From the NCBI GenBank assembly GCA_026545225.1, contig CM048846.1, forward strand, positions 86,755,270 through 86,819,269: a DNA stretch of 64,000 nt, in the 5' to 3' direction. Source of the DNA: Cornus controversa (Eukaryota > Streptophyta > Magnoliopsida > Cornales > Cornaceae). Below are positions 48,226-59,168 of the stretch, piece after piece (positions within the stretch are counted from its first letter, which is position 1; each line of letters opens with the position of its first letter). Position numbers and translations under genes: made by a program. The notes under the pieces were generated by a model. The model saw nothing but the letters and a program-made list of their open reading frames with translations. It had not been told where the DNA came from and did no database searches.

Positions 48226-48986
48226 CTATAAAACATGGATACATTCGACATGATATGGGTACGACAATACAATAAATCTTAAAAAATAAAAATAAAAAAC
48301 AAGTACGACATGATATGTTAATATAAAAATAATAAATTATATTATAATTTATATAAAAAATCAAGTTATTAACATTTCTTTATAAAATATTATGATTGAT
48401 AAACAACATAAGAGTTAAAAGAGTCCTACTACATAATTTGCATAGATAAATTGTGTACTAAATCGTAATATATATCTTAACACTTCTTTTTAAATTTTAA
48501 ACTTTTCTTAACAATTATACTATAATATTATTATTAAAAAAATTACATTTTAAAGTTCAAAACTTGTTAAAAATATTTTTTTGAAGTATTTGAGAAGTAT
48601 CGAACATGTTATCGAAATATCTGAGAAGTATCGGACATGTGATCGAAATATCTGAGAAATATCGGATACGTGTTATATATATACACACACACACACACAC
48701 TAGTGTATGACGGTGTCTACGACACTATCATGCACTCGCAATTAATCGTGACTATTAGATAAAGTTATTTTAGACCGTAGATGGCAAAATACATTTTGGA
48801 CCACATCATTCATTTTTTAACCACTTTTGACTATTAAATGGCCTCTTTTGTCCTTATTATACCAAGCTTCTATATTATATAAATATTAAAATTATGAATA
48901 CATTTAAAAAGTATTGAACACGTATCTAGGAGTATCACAGACACGATACGGTACGTTACTCTTGTAGAAACATCTGTGTTTCTTAG
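48226..48986. mobile_element. hAT-like family 2, copy 3 (inverted, with an inner insertion)
   Basis: The left end CTATAAAACATGGATAC and the minus-strand right end CTAAGAAACACAGATG match the termini of the copy at 35028. Flanks TAACAATC (48218-48225) and TAACAAAC (48987-48994) match at 7 of 8 positions. The copy runs opposite to the other two. About 200 bases near 48675-48875, starting at a TA/CA microsatellite, have no counterpart in the other copies and look inserted. Confidence 0.8.
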
Positions 48987-49143
48987 TAACAAACGAATCT
49001 ATATTTCGCGGGATCCATTGTGGGAATCTAAAGGCACAAAAACACGTCACTTCACTTACTTATCTATACAACATCGTTTTATATTTTAAATTTCACCGCT
49101 TACTAATATGATATCAATTCAAATTTTTAGCTCAATTTCTATA

Positions 49144-50956
49144 GGGAGACGATATTCGCACTCCCATTTTCTACGTTTGCATTCTCATCTCAGGAGAAAT
49201 GTCACTTCTAACCTTCACTTCATATGTGAATGATTAACTTTTTTTCAAAAATACTAAATTACCCTTTTAGACATCCTCTTTGTCTCCTATCTTTAATGTT
49301 TTTGGTCTCTTTTGACCAGATCCAAAAATAATACTCGAAAAAAAATAATCCAAAAAAATTTCTCTCTTTTTACGAGACCAAAAAAAAGTTATCTATGTTG
49401 AATAAATTATTTCTTTTGACAACACCAATATATATATATATATTGAAGAAAGTATATCTTTTGGCATGACATAAAAAATATATATATATCACTGTTGAAT
49501 AAATTATTTCTTTTGGCAGGAATTAAAAATTAAAAAGTACTCAAAAAATAGTTACCCTTATTGAATAAATTCTCTCTTGACATGACAAAAAAAAAAGTAC
49601 CTAAAAAAACTTATTATTATTGAGTAAACTTTCTACATTGAGAGTACCTAAAAAAAAGGGAGGCGATATTCACACTCCCTTTTTCTACGTGTACACTCCT
49701 ATTTTAAAGAAAATGACATTTCTAACATTAACTTCATAAATAAATGATTATTTTTAAAAAAATTACAAAATTACCCTTTCTGATTTTCCCTCCTTGTTTT
49801 CAATATTTAATATTTTCAATCTCTTTTAACAGGTTCCAAAAAAATTACACAAAAGGGACTCAAAAAATATTTATCTCTTTCTCTTTTGATAGATCTAAAA
49901 ATAAATAAAAATTATCTAAGTAGCAAAAAAATGTTATATTTATTGAATTAAGTATTTCTTTTGACAAGAACCGAAAAAAATGATAAAAAGAAAAAAAAAT
50001 TCTCTATAGGACCCAAAGAAAGAGTATATCACGCAAAAATAAAAAAGACCCAAAATTTTTTTATCTCTGATGAATAAACTATTTCATTTGATATGACCGA
50101 GAAAAAAGAAGTATGGTACGTAAAAGAAAAAAAAAAGACTCAAAAGAAATTATCTGTTGAATAAATTATCTCATAAGATATCACTGAAAAAATATATATA
50201 TAATGCACACAAAAAAAAAAGTTCTTTGAGTTAAATAAATTCTCTTAATTTTGACAAGACCCTAAAAAAAATACCAAAAAAATAGAGTACCCATTATCTC
50301 TTTTATCAATTTTGACTGGATATCTCTATTGAATAAATTACCTCTGACCGGATAAAAAAAAGTACTCAAGAAAAAAGTTCTTTTTGGTCGAAACTCAAAA
50401 GAAATTATTAAACATAATAAAAAGAATTAAAACTTATTTGTATAAAGGGTAGTTATGGTATTATAAAATAAAAGATGATGTATTAATGAGGTTAGAGATT
50501 TTCTTGTCATTTTATTTAAAAGAAAAATGCTAGTGGAATGCAACTGTGAAAAAATGGAGTGCGAATATCGCCTCCCAAAAAAAACGTAATCGTTATTGAA
50601 TAAATTATATCTTTTGATAAGTTCAAAAAAAGAAATTATCTCTATTAAATAAATTATCTCTATGGGAATAAATAGAAAAAAAAATTTATTTTTGTTGAAT
50701 AAATTATTCTTTTGATAGGAAGAAAAAAAAAAGACCTATAAACAAGTTATCTCTTTCGACAAGATTAAAAATAATAATAAAAAAGAAAGTAAAAAAGATA
50801 AATAAAAAAAAAATATCTCTTTTGAAAAAAATATAATAAAGAAACTAGAAAAAAGGTTAAAAAAAAAAATTTAATTTTATATTATAAAGAGTAGTTATGA
50901 TATTATAAAATAGAAGATGGTATCTTAATTAGTTTTGGAACTTTTTGACATTTCCT
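49144..50956. mobile_element. A-rich terminal-inverted-repeat element, outer copy
   Basis: The left end is GGGAGACGATATTCGCACTC. The interior is a degenerate array of A-runs with TTATCTCTTTTGACA and GTTGAATAAATTATCTC words. It is interrupted at 49658-50576 by a second member of the same family and resumes after it. Near 50880-50955 it matches the right subterminal part of the inner copy (AGTTATGATATTATAAAATA) but lacks the terminal repeat, so the right end is truncated. No protein is encoded. Confidence 0.7.
49658..50576. mobile_element. A-rich terminal-inverted-repeat element, inner intact copy, 919 bp
   Basis: The left end GGGAGGCGATATTCACACTC and the minus-strand right end GGGAGGCGATATTCGCACTC form a 20-bp repeat with one mismatch; weaker inverted similarity extends beyond 80 bp. 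It is flanked by an A-run on both sides (49650-49657 and 50577-50584), so an 8-9 bp target duplication is likely but is low complexity. Long terminal repeats plus about 9-bp targets suggest a Mutator-like (MULE) MITE. It is nested in a relative. Confidence 0.75.
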
Positions 50957-52644
50957 TTGCTTTGCTTTCTTCTTTCTTTTTTGTCTTTTAGCTCTCTTTA
51001 TGTGATCCGAACGTCAACAATGCACTCATCACTTATTTGAATTGTTGTTTAGGATCTTTATTTCGTTAACACACTAACCTCTTGTTTGATTTGTTTTGTA
51101 TGTTCTTTTTTTGATTGACTACGACACTTCACCATAATTTTTATCCTCACATTTAGTTCGTTATCAATTCATGGGCCACGTGTTCTTTTGGAATTTGTAC
51201 TAAGAGCTCATCTTCTTCCCAATTATTCATTTTATTTTTCAATATATATTTACGTTTATACATGAATCCCTAACAACACCCCCCCCCCCCTTTTTTTTAT
51301 GATAAACTGTATAAAATTTTCCGTTATATAAAAAATGTGCAAAGATTCTGTTGTTCACAAAACCCTCCTACATTCTTGGACAAATAAAAACAAATTTTCA
51401 ATTTAGACAAGGAAATGACTAAAGCACATTTGCTTTATAAGTAAATAATTAAAAAAAAAAATCAAAACGTGAAATGACAAAAATGGTACTTTTGGGTTTA
51501 AAAAAAAATGTGACATCATCATTTTGTAATAAAGATAATTTGCTTCAAATTTTAAAATTATAGAAATTTTATGTGCACATACCAAATAGCATTATTGTTT
51601 CTTTCACATTTTTTATATGGCGGGATTTTTTTATGCACTTTACCTTTTTTAGGTTTCTACAAAGGAAATACTTAATTGCAATTAAAAGTAGTGTGTGTAA
51701 TTTTGTGCTATAAAGATATTATCCCAAATATATCCACACAAATATCAAACTTTTTTTAAAATAAAAACCAAGTCAACCATGAAAGTTGAATAGAGATATT
51801 TTCAATGAGAACAAATTTATTATTATTATATAAATAATGAAAAATGATTTGTTGATCTATTCCAAATTTCCAATAGAATTGATTGGTAGATTTCAAGTCT
51901 AAAATATCAAGGATTTTCATTTATTTATTTTTTTTAATTTGTGGAACTAAACAAAATAGTCATTATATTATATCAAGAAACTATTTGTTACGAAGGTTAA
52001 TGGATAACAAATGCAAAAAAAAAAATAGTATGAAACATTTTATGCACATGATGAAGTTGATACTTTTGGAGTTAGGTGGCTAACTATTTCGGATAATTTG
52101 TCTGAAATTGACTTTTTGGGATCACACTGATGACGTTGTTGACTTCTATTTTCCTAATAGTCAACTGATTACTCATGCTTCATCGAATCAATCAATAATT
52201 TAAAGGGTACTACCATAATTGGAAATTTTAATTTTTTAAAAGATTTTTTTTCCTAATTAATAAGCATGAGAAACTATATAGTCCATACGAGACATTGTTT
52301 TTTTTTATTATTTTTCTTTAGTTATTTTTGGGTATGAGATTAAAGACATTGTGTGTCAAAACATAGTGGATGGTAATTTTTTCTGAATTTAGTTCGCTAA
52401 CTTCATAAGTCAGATTTAAATCTATAATTAAACTAGTTTGTTATTGCACTAATACATGATTTAACCTTTTTTTATTAAAAAAAAACGATGAATCCTAGTA
52501 TTAATTTTCCATAAAGACTGATAAATAATACTTTTGATAAATATGTCCATTTTAGTTCTAAATCTATCAAAAAAATTTCTTTTTCTTTTTTTTACCTTTG
52601 TTGTACATATCAAAATTTTAAATTTATCCTCAACAATTTGTGAT

Positions 52645-52672
52645 TATATATATATATATATATATATATATA
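52645..52672. repeat. TA microsatellite
   Basis: An uninterrupted TA run. Confidence 0.9.
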
Positions 52673-53073
52673 GCTCATAAGTAGTTCCTATTTAATCAAG
52701 TTGTAGTGAATAAATAATTGCCACAAAAAAAAAATAGTGAATTTAAAATATAATCAATTTAATTAAATTTAAATTAAATACAAAGTTTCTTTGTAGAATT
52801 CACCTTATGAATTTAATGCACCAAAAAGAAACTATAAGTGCATTCGATATAGTCTGCTTATATCGGATTGGCCAGCCTTGCTCACTTTTAACGAAAGTGA
52901 GTAAAACCCATTTAGTGTGAAGTTCGTCACATGATGCGCCTCACACCTGCAAGAAGCCTAGCCAGAGTTGGCAAGGCTTGTAGCCTGCCTTCTTCAGTTA
53001 GGTATTTTATTTATTTATTTTTAATCTCTCTCTCTCTATCCTATATCCTCTCTCTCTCATCAAGAACCAACCA

Positions 53074-53076
<3 letters not shown>

Positions 53077-53112
<36 letters not shown>
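53077..53112. repeat. TA microsatellite
   Basis: An uninterrupted TA run, preceded by a CT-rich tract at 53025-53060. Confidence 0.9.
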
Positions 53113-53113
<1 letters not shown>

Positions 53114-53938
53114 CCGGTATGAAAAATTAATAATAATAAAAGTGGTCAGCTCAGCTAGCATTAGCTGATTATATTGGTCACAATTATAGAAAGTACATCA
53201 GCTCACAAAAGGTTGACGTGACTCTCCACAATTTAGACACCACACCAATATTATAAAGAAGTCATTAAATACAATATTAGTTTTTATTTAAATATTTGAA
53301 TGTTTTTATACTGTTTTAAAAAAATTGATTAAAATTCATAAAATGTCATACAAATTTTAATTCCTAATAAAAAAATTCAAACATGTTTAATAACTTAATA
53401 GTTAGACAAAAATAATTGGATTACTTATTAGCTTTTGAATAAAAATTATAATTATAAAGTTCTACTTCTTACTTGTCAAGAAGAAAAACTATAAAGTTTT
53501 ACTTCTAGTAATGGTATAAATGAAAATTTGAGGGGTTTAAGATTTTATATAGAAAAAAGTTTCAAAATTAAGATTTATTTAATTGATTGAAATTTGATAG
53601 GATTTACTTGTCTTTAAAAAGTAAAAACTAAGGCTTAAAGAGTTATCCGTAATTTTTCCATGATTAATGATTACAAGCTAGCATTAATCAACCCATAATA
53701 ACTATAATATTATTAAACTAAAACACTAGATGTCATGATTGATCTCTAATAAGTGACTTAATGCAACATTATTGGAAAATTGGCATAATGAAATGTAAAC
53801 ATTAACTTTTCCCCTTTGATAGGTTTGAAGGGTTCGTTATTTATGGGGCCCATTCCATTGTATTACCAACGATGTTGAACCACAAGATAAGATAAAATAA
53901 AACAGACCAAAATGACATGGTAAAGTTGGTTTTCATTT

Positions 53939-53941
<3 letters not shown>

Positions 53942-53978
<37 letters not shown>
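53942..53978. repeat. TA microsatellite
   Basis: An uninterrupted TA run of about 18 units. Confidence 0.9.
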
Positions 53979-53981
<3 letters not shown>

Positions 53982-54956
53982 TCATATTAGTTCCTTCCCC
54001 ATATGTAGCTTATAGATGACCCAATCAGTTGTGACCCAGAAAAGGCCCTATATTTTGGATCATTTGACCACACACATTACTTGATTGTGACCTTTTGAGC
54101 ATAATCCCACAAATAATCTGGAGAAGCGAGCTCACCATTTAAACTTGGCCACTGAGATAAAAAATAAATAAATAAATTGCTCACCATATATGCATACATA
54201 TATATAGATATATATATGAAATCTATATGCCCTTGTCCATCGATAGCTTGAGAGACATATGTGGGTCCACTGTACAGGTTACCATACATCACAATTTAGT
54301 AATTCACAAGTTCACAGCCCATGCATACATTAAATTGGTACTTATACCCATAGGGCCCAATACCAAACCCATACCTCCACGTGCAAAACGAACCAAGGAC
54401 GGGTCATAATTGTGCTTGGGTCACAGTCAGATTCCAATATGAATTGACTAAAATGCCCACCCTCTTAAAGGTAAGAATCTAGAGTGTCGTCCATCGAATA
54501 ATCCAAAAAACAGTTTGGTTGAGTTTTATGTTTTCCCATAACCGAAAATTAGAAAACTGCATAAAAAAAACTCTTGTTAAGTTTTGATAAAAACTGTTTT
54601 GTGAAAAAACTCAAAACTCATAAAAAGTTCTGTTTTATAATTATCTGATAAAAGTGAACCAATCAAACTCTTAAAAACTGTTTTCAGAAATCTCAATAAA
54701 ACATTCTGAATCTGGATTTTTGAGAGATTATTAGATAGTTATTAGGTAGCTCCGGAATTATATGAGCCAGTATCTACGTGTTACATGGTCATATGTAAAT
54801 GGATAATACTTACTTATTCACCGGAACTTTTCTAATTATTGATGTGTTTTAATAAAAAATGAACACTTCAATTTTAAAATATAATAAATAAATATAACTC
54901 ATTTATTTTTATTGAAACACATCAATCATTATCAGGAGAACTCATCTACACACCGA

Positions 54957-55510
54957 TAGGGATGGCAATTTACCCCGCCCTGTCGGGTACCCGCCCCGTT
55001 TAAAACCCGTTTACGGAACCGTTTAAGGAAACGGGGTGGGGATGGAGTTAAAGAAAATAACCCGCGTTTAAACAGGGCGGGAACGGGGGTAAGAACCTAC
55101 CCCGACGGGTACCCGCCCCGTTTAAGTATATATATATTTATACTTTTATATATATAATATATAGAAAAAATATTAATAATGTATAAAGAAAATATTAATA
55201 TTATATATATCATACAACTATACAAATTTATTATATGACTCAATATTATCAATTGTGTTGCAAGTTCCTAAATATGTGTTTTTGGTGTATATGTATCAAA
55301 ATATTATATTTATTACTATAAAAAATTTTGCATTAAAAAAAAAATGTATAAACGGGGCGGGGCGGGGTAAGTTAAACGGTTATGGGAATAGGGAAGTCAA
55401 AACTCGCCCCGCCCCGTTTATACACGGTTGCGGGGCGGGAATGGTGGGAAAAGTTAAACGGTTTCGATTATGGGGAAGACAAAACCCGCCCCGCCCCGTT
55501 GCTATCCCTA
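54957..55510. mobile_element. hAT-like element with GC-rich ends, 554 bp
   Basis: The left end is TAGGGATGGCAA and the minus-strand right end is TAGGGATAGCAA. Flanking 8-mers CACACCGA (54949-54956) and CTCACCGA (55511-55518) match at 7 of 8 positions. Both subterminal regions are packed with CCCGCCCCG/CGGGGCGGG words around an AT-rich middle, the usual form of a hAT family common in dicots. A plus-strand frame at 55255-55521 reads through these repeats and is not a gene. Confidence 0.88.
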
Positions 55511-55518
55511 CTCACCGA

Positions 55519-56121
55519 TAATTATATAAGTATTGTAAATTAGAATCGGGCGCGCACATCACGTAAAATAAATTTTATTGTTCCGTGGTGTGTTCCTATT
55601 AACCGCCGTCGGGACTCCTAATAATTTCTCCTTCTACATGCTCAGCAATGGATAAGAGTTATTAGAGAAGGACATTATTACGAAATGCACCGTAACCGAG
55701 TAAAATAAGATAGTATACAGTATGAAAAGCTGAACAAGAAGGGCATATTTGACAGAAAGTTCAACATGAGGAGTGGATCATCGTTACAGACCAACCAATC
55801 CCAATCCAAAATAGTTCCCCAATATTAGCAAAAATTGAAAAAAACCCTCAAGAAATACACAGAAAACTTCTTCATCACCCCCTACTAACACCTTCAGAAC
55901 CAAATGACCAAAGTGCTCATCCCCATACTGCGGAACTAAGAACTCAAGGCAAGGTCATGTCTGGCCACAAAGTTTCAACACCATAAGCAGTTGTAGATCT
56001 ACTCTTCTACAGTCCAGTTAAACATATAACTCCACTTTTGAAAAGAGAACCCAGAATTAACAAAAAATTATAAAAGAACCCAGGTAATCAGAGTACCTTT
56101 ACTTTCCGCTCCCTCAACTGA
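55519..56121 (-). other. Probable 3' UTR and flank of the A70-like gene
   Basis: Less AT-rich sequence downstream of the minus-strand stop codon. No separate gene is seen. The 8-bp duplication of the hAT-like element ends immediately to the left. Confidence 0.45.
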
Positions 56122-57117
56122 TCATCTCCTGTACCTTAAAATGGAGTCGAGCCTCTGCAACTTCAACTGTTGCTTAAACCTGTTGATGAAATCATCGGCC
56201 TTTGCATCGACCTCTTCGTCCACCTCCGCCTTTCTCTCTCTCACAGTCGCCGGCCGACGAGTCTCGACAATGTCCTTTTCCTCAAGATGCTTAAAAACCG
56301 ACTTCGCACTCGCCGACTTCCTCATCTTCTCCCGCAGCTTCGCCAGAACTTCACCTGATGCCGGATTGGTGTCGGACTGGGTTCTGTTAACGTGACAGTC
56401 GGTGAGCTGACTGTATATCTCATCCATGGTTTGTTGATTTTCATCATCACCTTCTTCATCACCAAAGATTTGTTCTGGAACGAATTGGGTCTCTGTTTTT
56501 AGGGTTTCTTGTTCATGGGTTTGTTGAGAGACGTATTGAGTCTCCGTTTTCAGGGTTTCTGGATCATGGGTTTGTTGAGAAACGTAGTGGGTCTCTGTTT
56601 CTAGGGGTTGTGGTTGATGGGTCTGTTGAGGAGGGTAATGGCTGTCTGAATCTAGGGCTAGATTGAGGTGGGTGGTGAAGGAGTGGTCTTGGGATCGGTA
56701 ACTGTAGAGATTGATGGACTTGAAGCGTTGAAGAAGAGAGGGTGATCTAGCGATGGGTTGTTGAGAAGCGTAGTGGGTCTCTGTTTCTAGGTGTTGTGTT
56801 TGATGGGTCTGTTGAGGAGGGTAATGGTTGTCTGTATCTAGGGCTAGATTGAGGTGGGTGGTGAAGGAGTGGTCTTGGGATCGGTAACTGTAGAGATTGA
56901 TGGACTTGAAGCGTTGAAGAAGAGAGGGTGATCTAGCGATGGGTTGTTGTTGTGGGTCGTTTTGGGTGTGTTGTTGGTTTCGTTTTTGGTTAGCTAAGCT
57001 TGTGGTGAAGGCAATGGTAATTATCATGAGGTTGAGGAAGACGAAGAGGTAAGTGGGAGTGAACCAGCTGTTAATGGAGTTCCAGATTGAAGGTACGGAT
57101 GCAAACCCCTCAAACAT
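56122..57117 (-). CDS. DUF4408/DUF761 protein, PAMP-induced A70-like
   Basis: A single exon encodes 331 aa from the ATG at 57117. The N-terminus (residues 1-45) has the DUF4408 pattern: SIWNSINSWFTPTYLFVFLN leading into a membrane-type helix and a LANQKR end. The C-terminus (about 290-331) is a DUF761 segment with EVDAKADDFINRFKQQLKLQ. The middle is low complexity, rich in Gln, Thr and His. It contains a 62-residue block starting QQPIARSPSLLQRFKSINLY that occurs twice in tandem (residues 57-118 and 119-180), then two shorter ETLKTETQ repeats. The family includes Arabidopsis A70, whose transcript rises after exposure to microbial patterns; the biochemical function is unknown. A short membrane-anchored protein with a disordered middle is the likely picture. 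The frame is intact through both copies of the duplication. Confidence 0.85.
   Translation of the reverse strand: MFEGFASVPSIWNSINSWFTPTYLFVFLNLMIITIAFTTSLANQKRNQQHTQNDPQQQPIARSPSLLQRFKSINLYSYRSQDHSFTTHLNLALDTDNHYPPQQTHQTQHLETETHYASQQPIARSPSLLQRFKSINLYSYRSQDHSFTTHLNLALDSDSHYPPQQTHQPQPLETETHYVSQQTHDPETLKTETQYVSQQTHEQETLKTETQFVPEQIFGDEEGDDENQQTMDEIYSQLTDCHVNRTQSDTNPASGEVLAKLREKMRKSASAKSVFKHLEEKDIVETRRPATVRERKAEVDEEVDAKADDFINRFKQQLKLQRLDSILRYRR
56578..56949 (-). repeat. 186-bp in-frame tandem duplication in the A70-like gene
   Basis: Copy 1 is 56764-56949 and copy 2 is 56578-56763; 186 bp equals 62 codons, so the frame is kept. Differences are confined to a handful of positions, mostly in the last third (for example TDNHY against SDSHY). 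This points to a fairly recent unequal exchange. Confidence 0.95.
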
Positions 57118-57222
57118 GGTGTTCTAGAGTGAGAAACAGGTAGAGAGAGGTGAGAGAGAGTTTATGACTGGCGGTTTGCTCGATGGGAAGAAAAGTAGGG
57201 GAGAGAGAGGGGGTCTTATACT

Positions 57223-57230
57223 CTTATATG
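57223..57230 (-). promoter_or_regulatory. Possible TATA box of the A70-like gene
   Basis: On the minus strand CATATAAG lies about 106 bp upstream of the ATG, followed by GTATAAGAC. Either could set a start site giving a leader of about 60-75 nt. The leader contains CT-rich tracts on the sense strand. Confidence 0.4.
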
Positions 57231-57439
57231 TGTTGGAAATTTTATTTTATTTGTGTTAATTTTTTTATTGGGATCACTACTATCATTTTATTTTATTTGT
57301 AAATGGGATGGATTATTTTTGGCTGAGGTACAGTTCGTAGAGTACCTGAAATGTTGATGCCTAATTTAATTGTAACTCTACTTTTAATCATAATTATTTA
57401 ATTCTAATTCAACTGATCTTTAAAGTTTTAAATTCAAGT

Positions 57440-57941
57440 TTACAATTTCGATTAAAATTTTGAGTTAAAAAATTAGATTAATTCGGATTATCTATATCAC
57501 CAATCATCACATTAAAAATTTAAAATAATCTTTAATAAGTTTCACATTAAATTACTTCTAAAAACATAAAAATTTAAAAACTTAATGCAAACTTCTAAAA
57601 TATTACAAACAAATTTTTAAGAAATTAATTATTCAAAGTGTTAACATACAATAAATTAAGATTTAAATAAAAAAAGTTGAAAAGAAAAATATTATCATAA
57701 TTTGAATATTATGTATAATATATTTAAAATAAAAAAATATGTATAAAAATAATATTATAATTCAAGTTCGGGTTGGGTTCGAATTGTTAGCACCTCAATC
57801 CAAACTCAACCCTAATTATGTTCAGGTTGAGATTTTTCAACTCAAGCTTAATCCTAATTGTAAAAATAGTTGTTCAAGCTCGTAAAAAATCAGGTTGGGC
57901 TCGGATTGGATTCGGATTGCTTAACCCAAGTTGCACCCCTA
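57440..57941. mobile_element. hAT-like family 1, inverted truncated copy
   Basis: The right end read on the minus strand is TAGGGGTGCAACTTGGG. The body aligns with the reverse complement of 42197-42795 across its AT-rich middle (AATTAATTATTCAAAG, AAGATTTAAATAAAAAAAG and similar). The left terminal repeat is missing, so no target duplication can be shown. Confidence 0.75.
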
Positions 57942-58015
57942 ATTTTGGAAACTTCATTCACAACATTAATTATCCTCATTGAAATTATGAATTAAGATTG
58001 CTAACAAATTAACTT

Positions 58016-59168
58016 GGGTAAATATCACAAACACTCCTGAGGTGAGGTTTGATGTATTTTTACGCGACTACAACTTTGTGATTTTTCCTCACTAACAATC
58101 TCTGTAGTTTGTGCCGTATATCACAAACACCCCCTTCTACCAAAAGAACATCATGTCAGAACACATTTTCACGATGAAATAACTTTATTGCCTTTTGACT
58201 TTTGACCTAACTCTTTTGAATATTAAAATTACTCATTTAACCATGTACTACGAACCAAAATACCCCTTTTAACCTTTTTCTTTTTGCAAATCTCTAATTA
58301 ATAACTCTAAGTTGTAATCATATATATAGTCATTATTCATCTTCTTCTCCAAAACAGCCCCATTTGGCCATCATCAATTCCACCGTCCAACTTCCATTGT
58401 CGGACCTTCACAAAGACCCAACATTCAACAATCACCACTATTCTTCCCCGTCACAGACCACCGTCGGCAAGCCTCATTGTAGACCCAGTTTCGAGTTTAT
58501 CCAAACCGAAGACCCACCATGGTTGGAGCTACCATGACCACCAACACCACTATCAGGTTTTCTTCACCAACCATCATCATCATCACCGATCTATCCAAAC
58601 CAAAGAACCACCATAGCTGGAGCTGCCATGACTACCAACACCGCTTATGGGTCTTCTTCATCGGATATCATCATCACCAACCCAAACTCATGCTTACTCA
58701 CCAGCACTGTCAACTCCACATCTAACCGTGAAAGCCATCATTTCTGGGCATCACCATCACCTGTAATCATATCCGATCATCTTCATCACCATTTGGAACA
58801 GTAGGCAAACACCAACCGGAAGCCATCATCCATGCCTCCACTCTTCATAGACCTATGAAGCATGAACCACCGTGTCCATTAAAGGCCCATCTTCATCTTT
58901 AATTGAGAGCTTCAAAGAAGAAAGAGAGAGAACCAAGAGGTGAAGAGAGAGAAAAAGAAAAGGAAAAGGAAGAGAGTTAGGGGTACTTTTGTCATTTTGA
59001 TTGTAACATATTTTTATATTATAAAATAATTAAATATAAGGGGTAATTTAGACATTTCATATATTTTTTAATGAAAAAGTTGACAGAGGGTGTTAGTGAC
59101 GAAAAATCTTAAAGTCGTAATTACGTGATAATACATCAAATCTCAGAATGAGTCAATGATATTTACCC
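58016..59168. mobile_element. Mutator-like (MULE) non-autonomous element, 1153 bp
   Basis: The left end GGGTAAATATCACAAACACT and the minus-strand right end GGGTAAATATCATTGACTC start long, diverged inverted repeats. The arms share a later block (ACTAACA...CTTTGT against the complement). Flanking 9-mers AATTAACTT (58007-58015) and AATTGATTT (59169-59177) match at 7 of 9 positions. The core 58330-58950 is richer in C and in CAT/CCA words than the arms and includes a 94-bp duplication. It may be captured host sequence, as in Pack-MULEs. Confidence 0.7.
58499..58686. repeat. 94-bp tandem duplication in the MULE core
   Basis: Units starting ATCCAAACCGAAGACCCACC (58499) and ATCCAAACCAAAGAACCACC (58593) share most positions, including a TGGAGCT.CCATGAC.ACCAACACC pattern. 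The duplication lies in the non-arm core. Confidence 0.8.

Larger units (their letters stand above)
50957..54948. other. Intergenic, AT-rich, no gene recognised
   Basis: Only short frames without domains are present. A run of 12 C residues lies near 51281. A less AT-rich patch at 52855-53000 contains inverted words GGCCAGCCTTGC and GTTGGCAAGGCTTG that could pair as a weak hairpin. A possible decayed MITE with GTTTGGTTGAG-type ends lies near 54508-54676. Confidence 0.45.

Noticed and set aside
55255..55521. 88-codon frame with Arg/Gly/Pro-rich end
   Set aside because: It reads through the CCCGCCCCG repeats of the hAT-like element and has no known domain.
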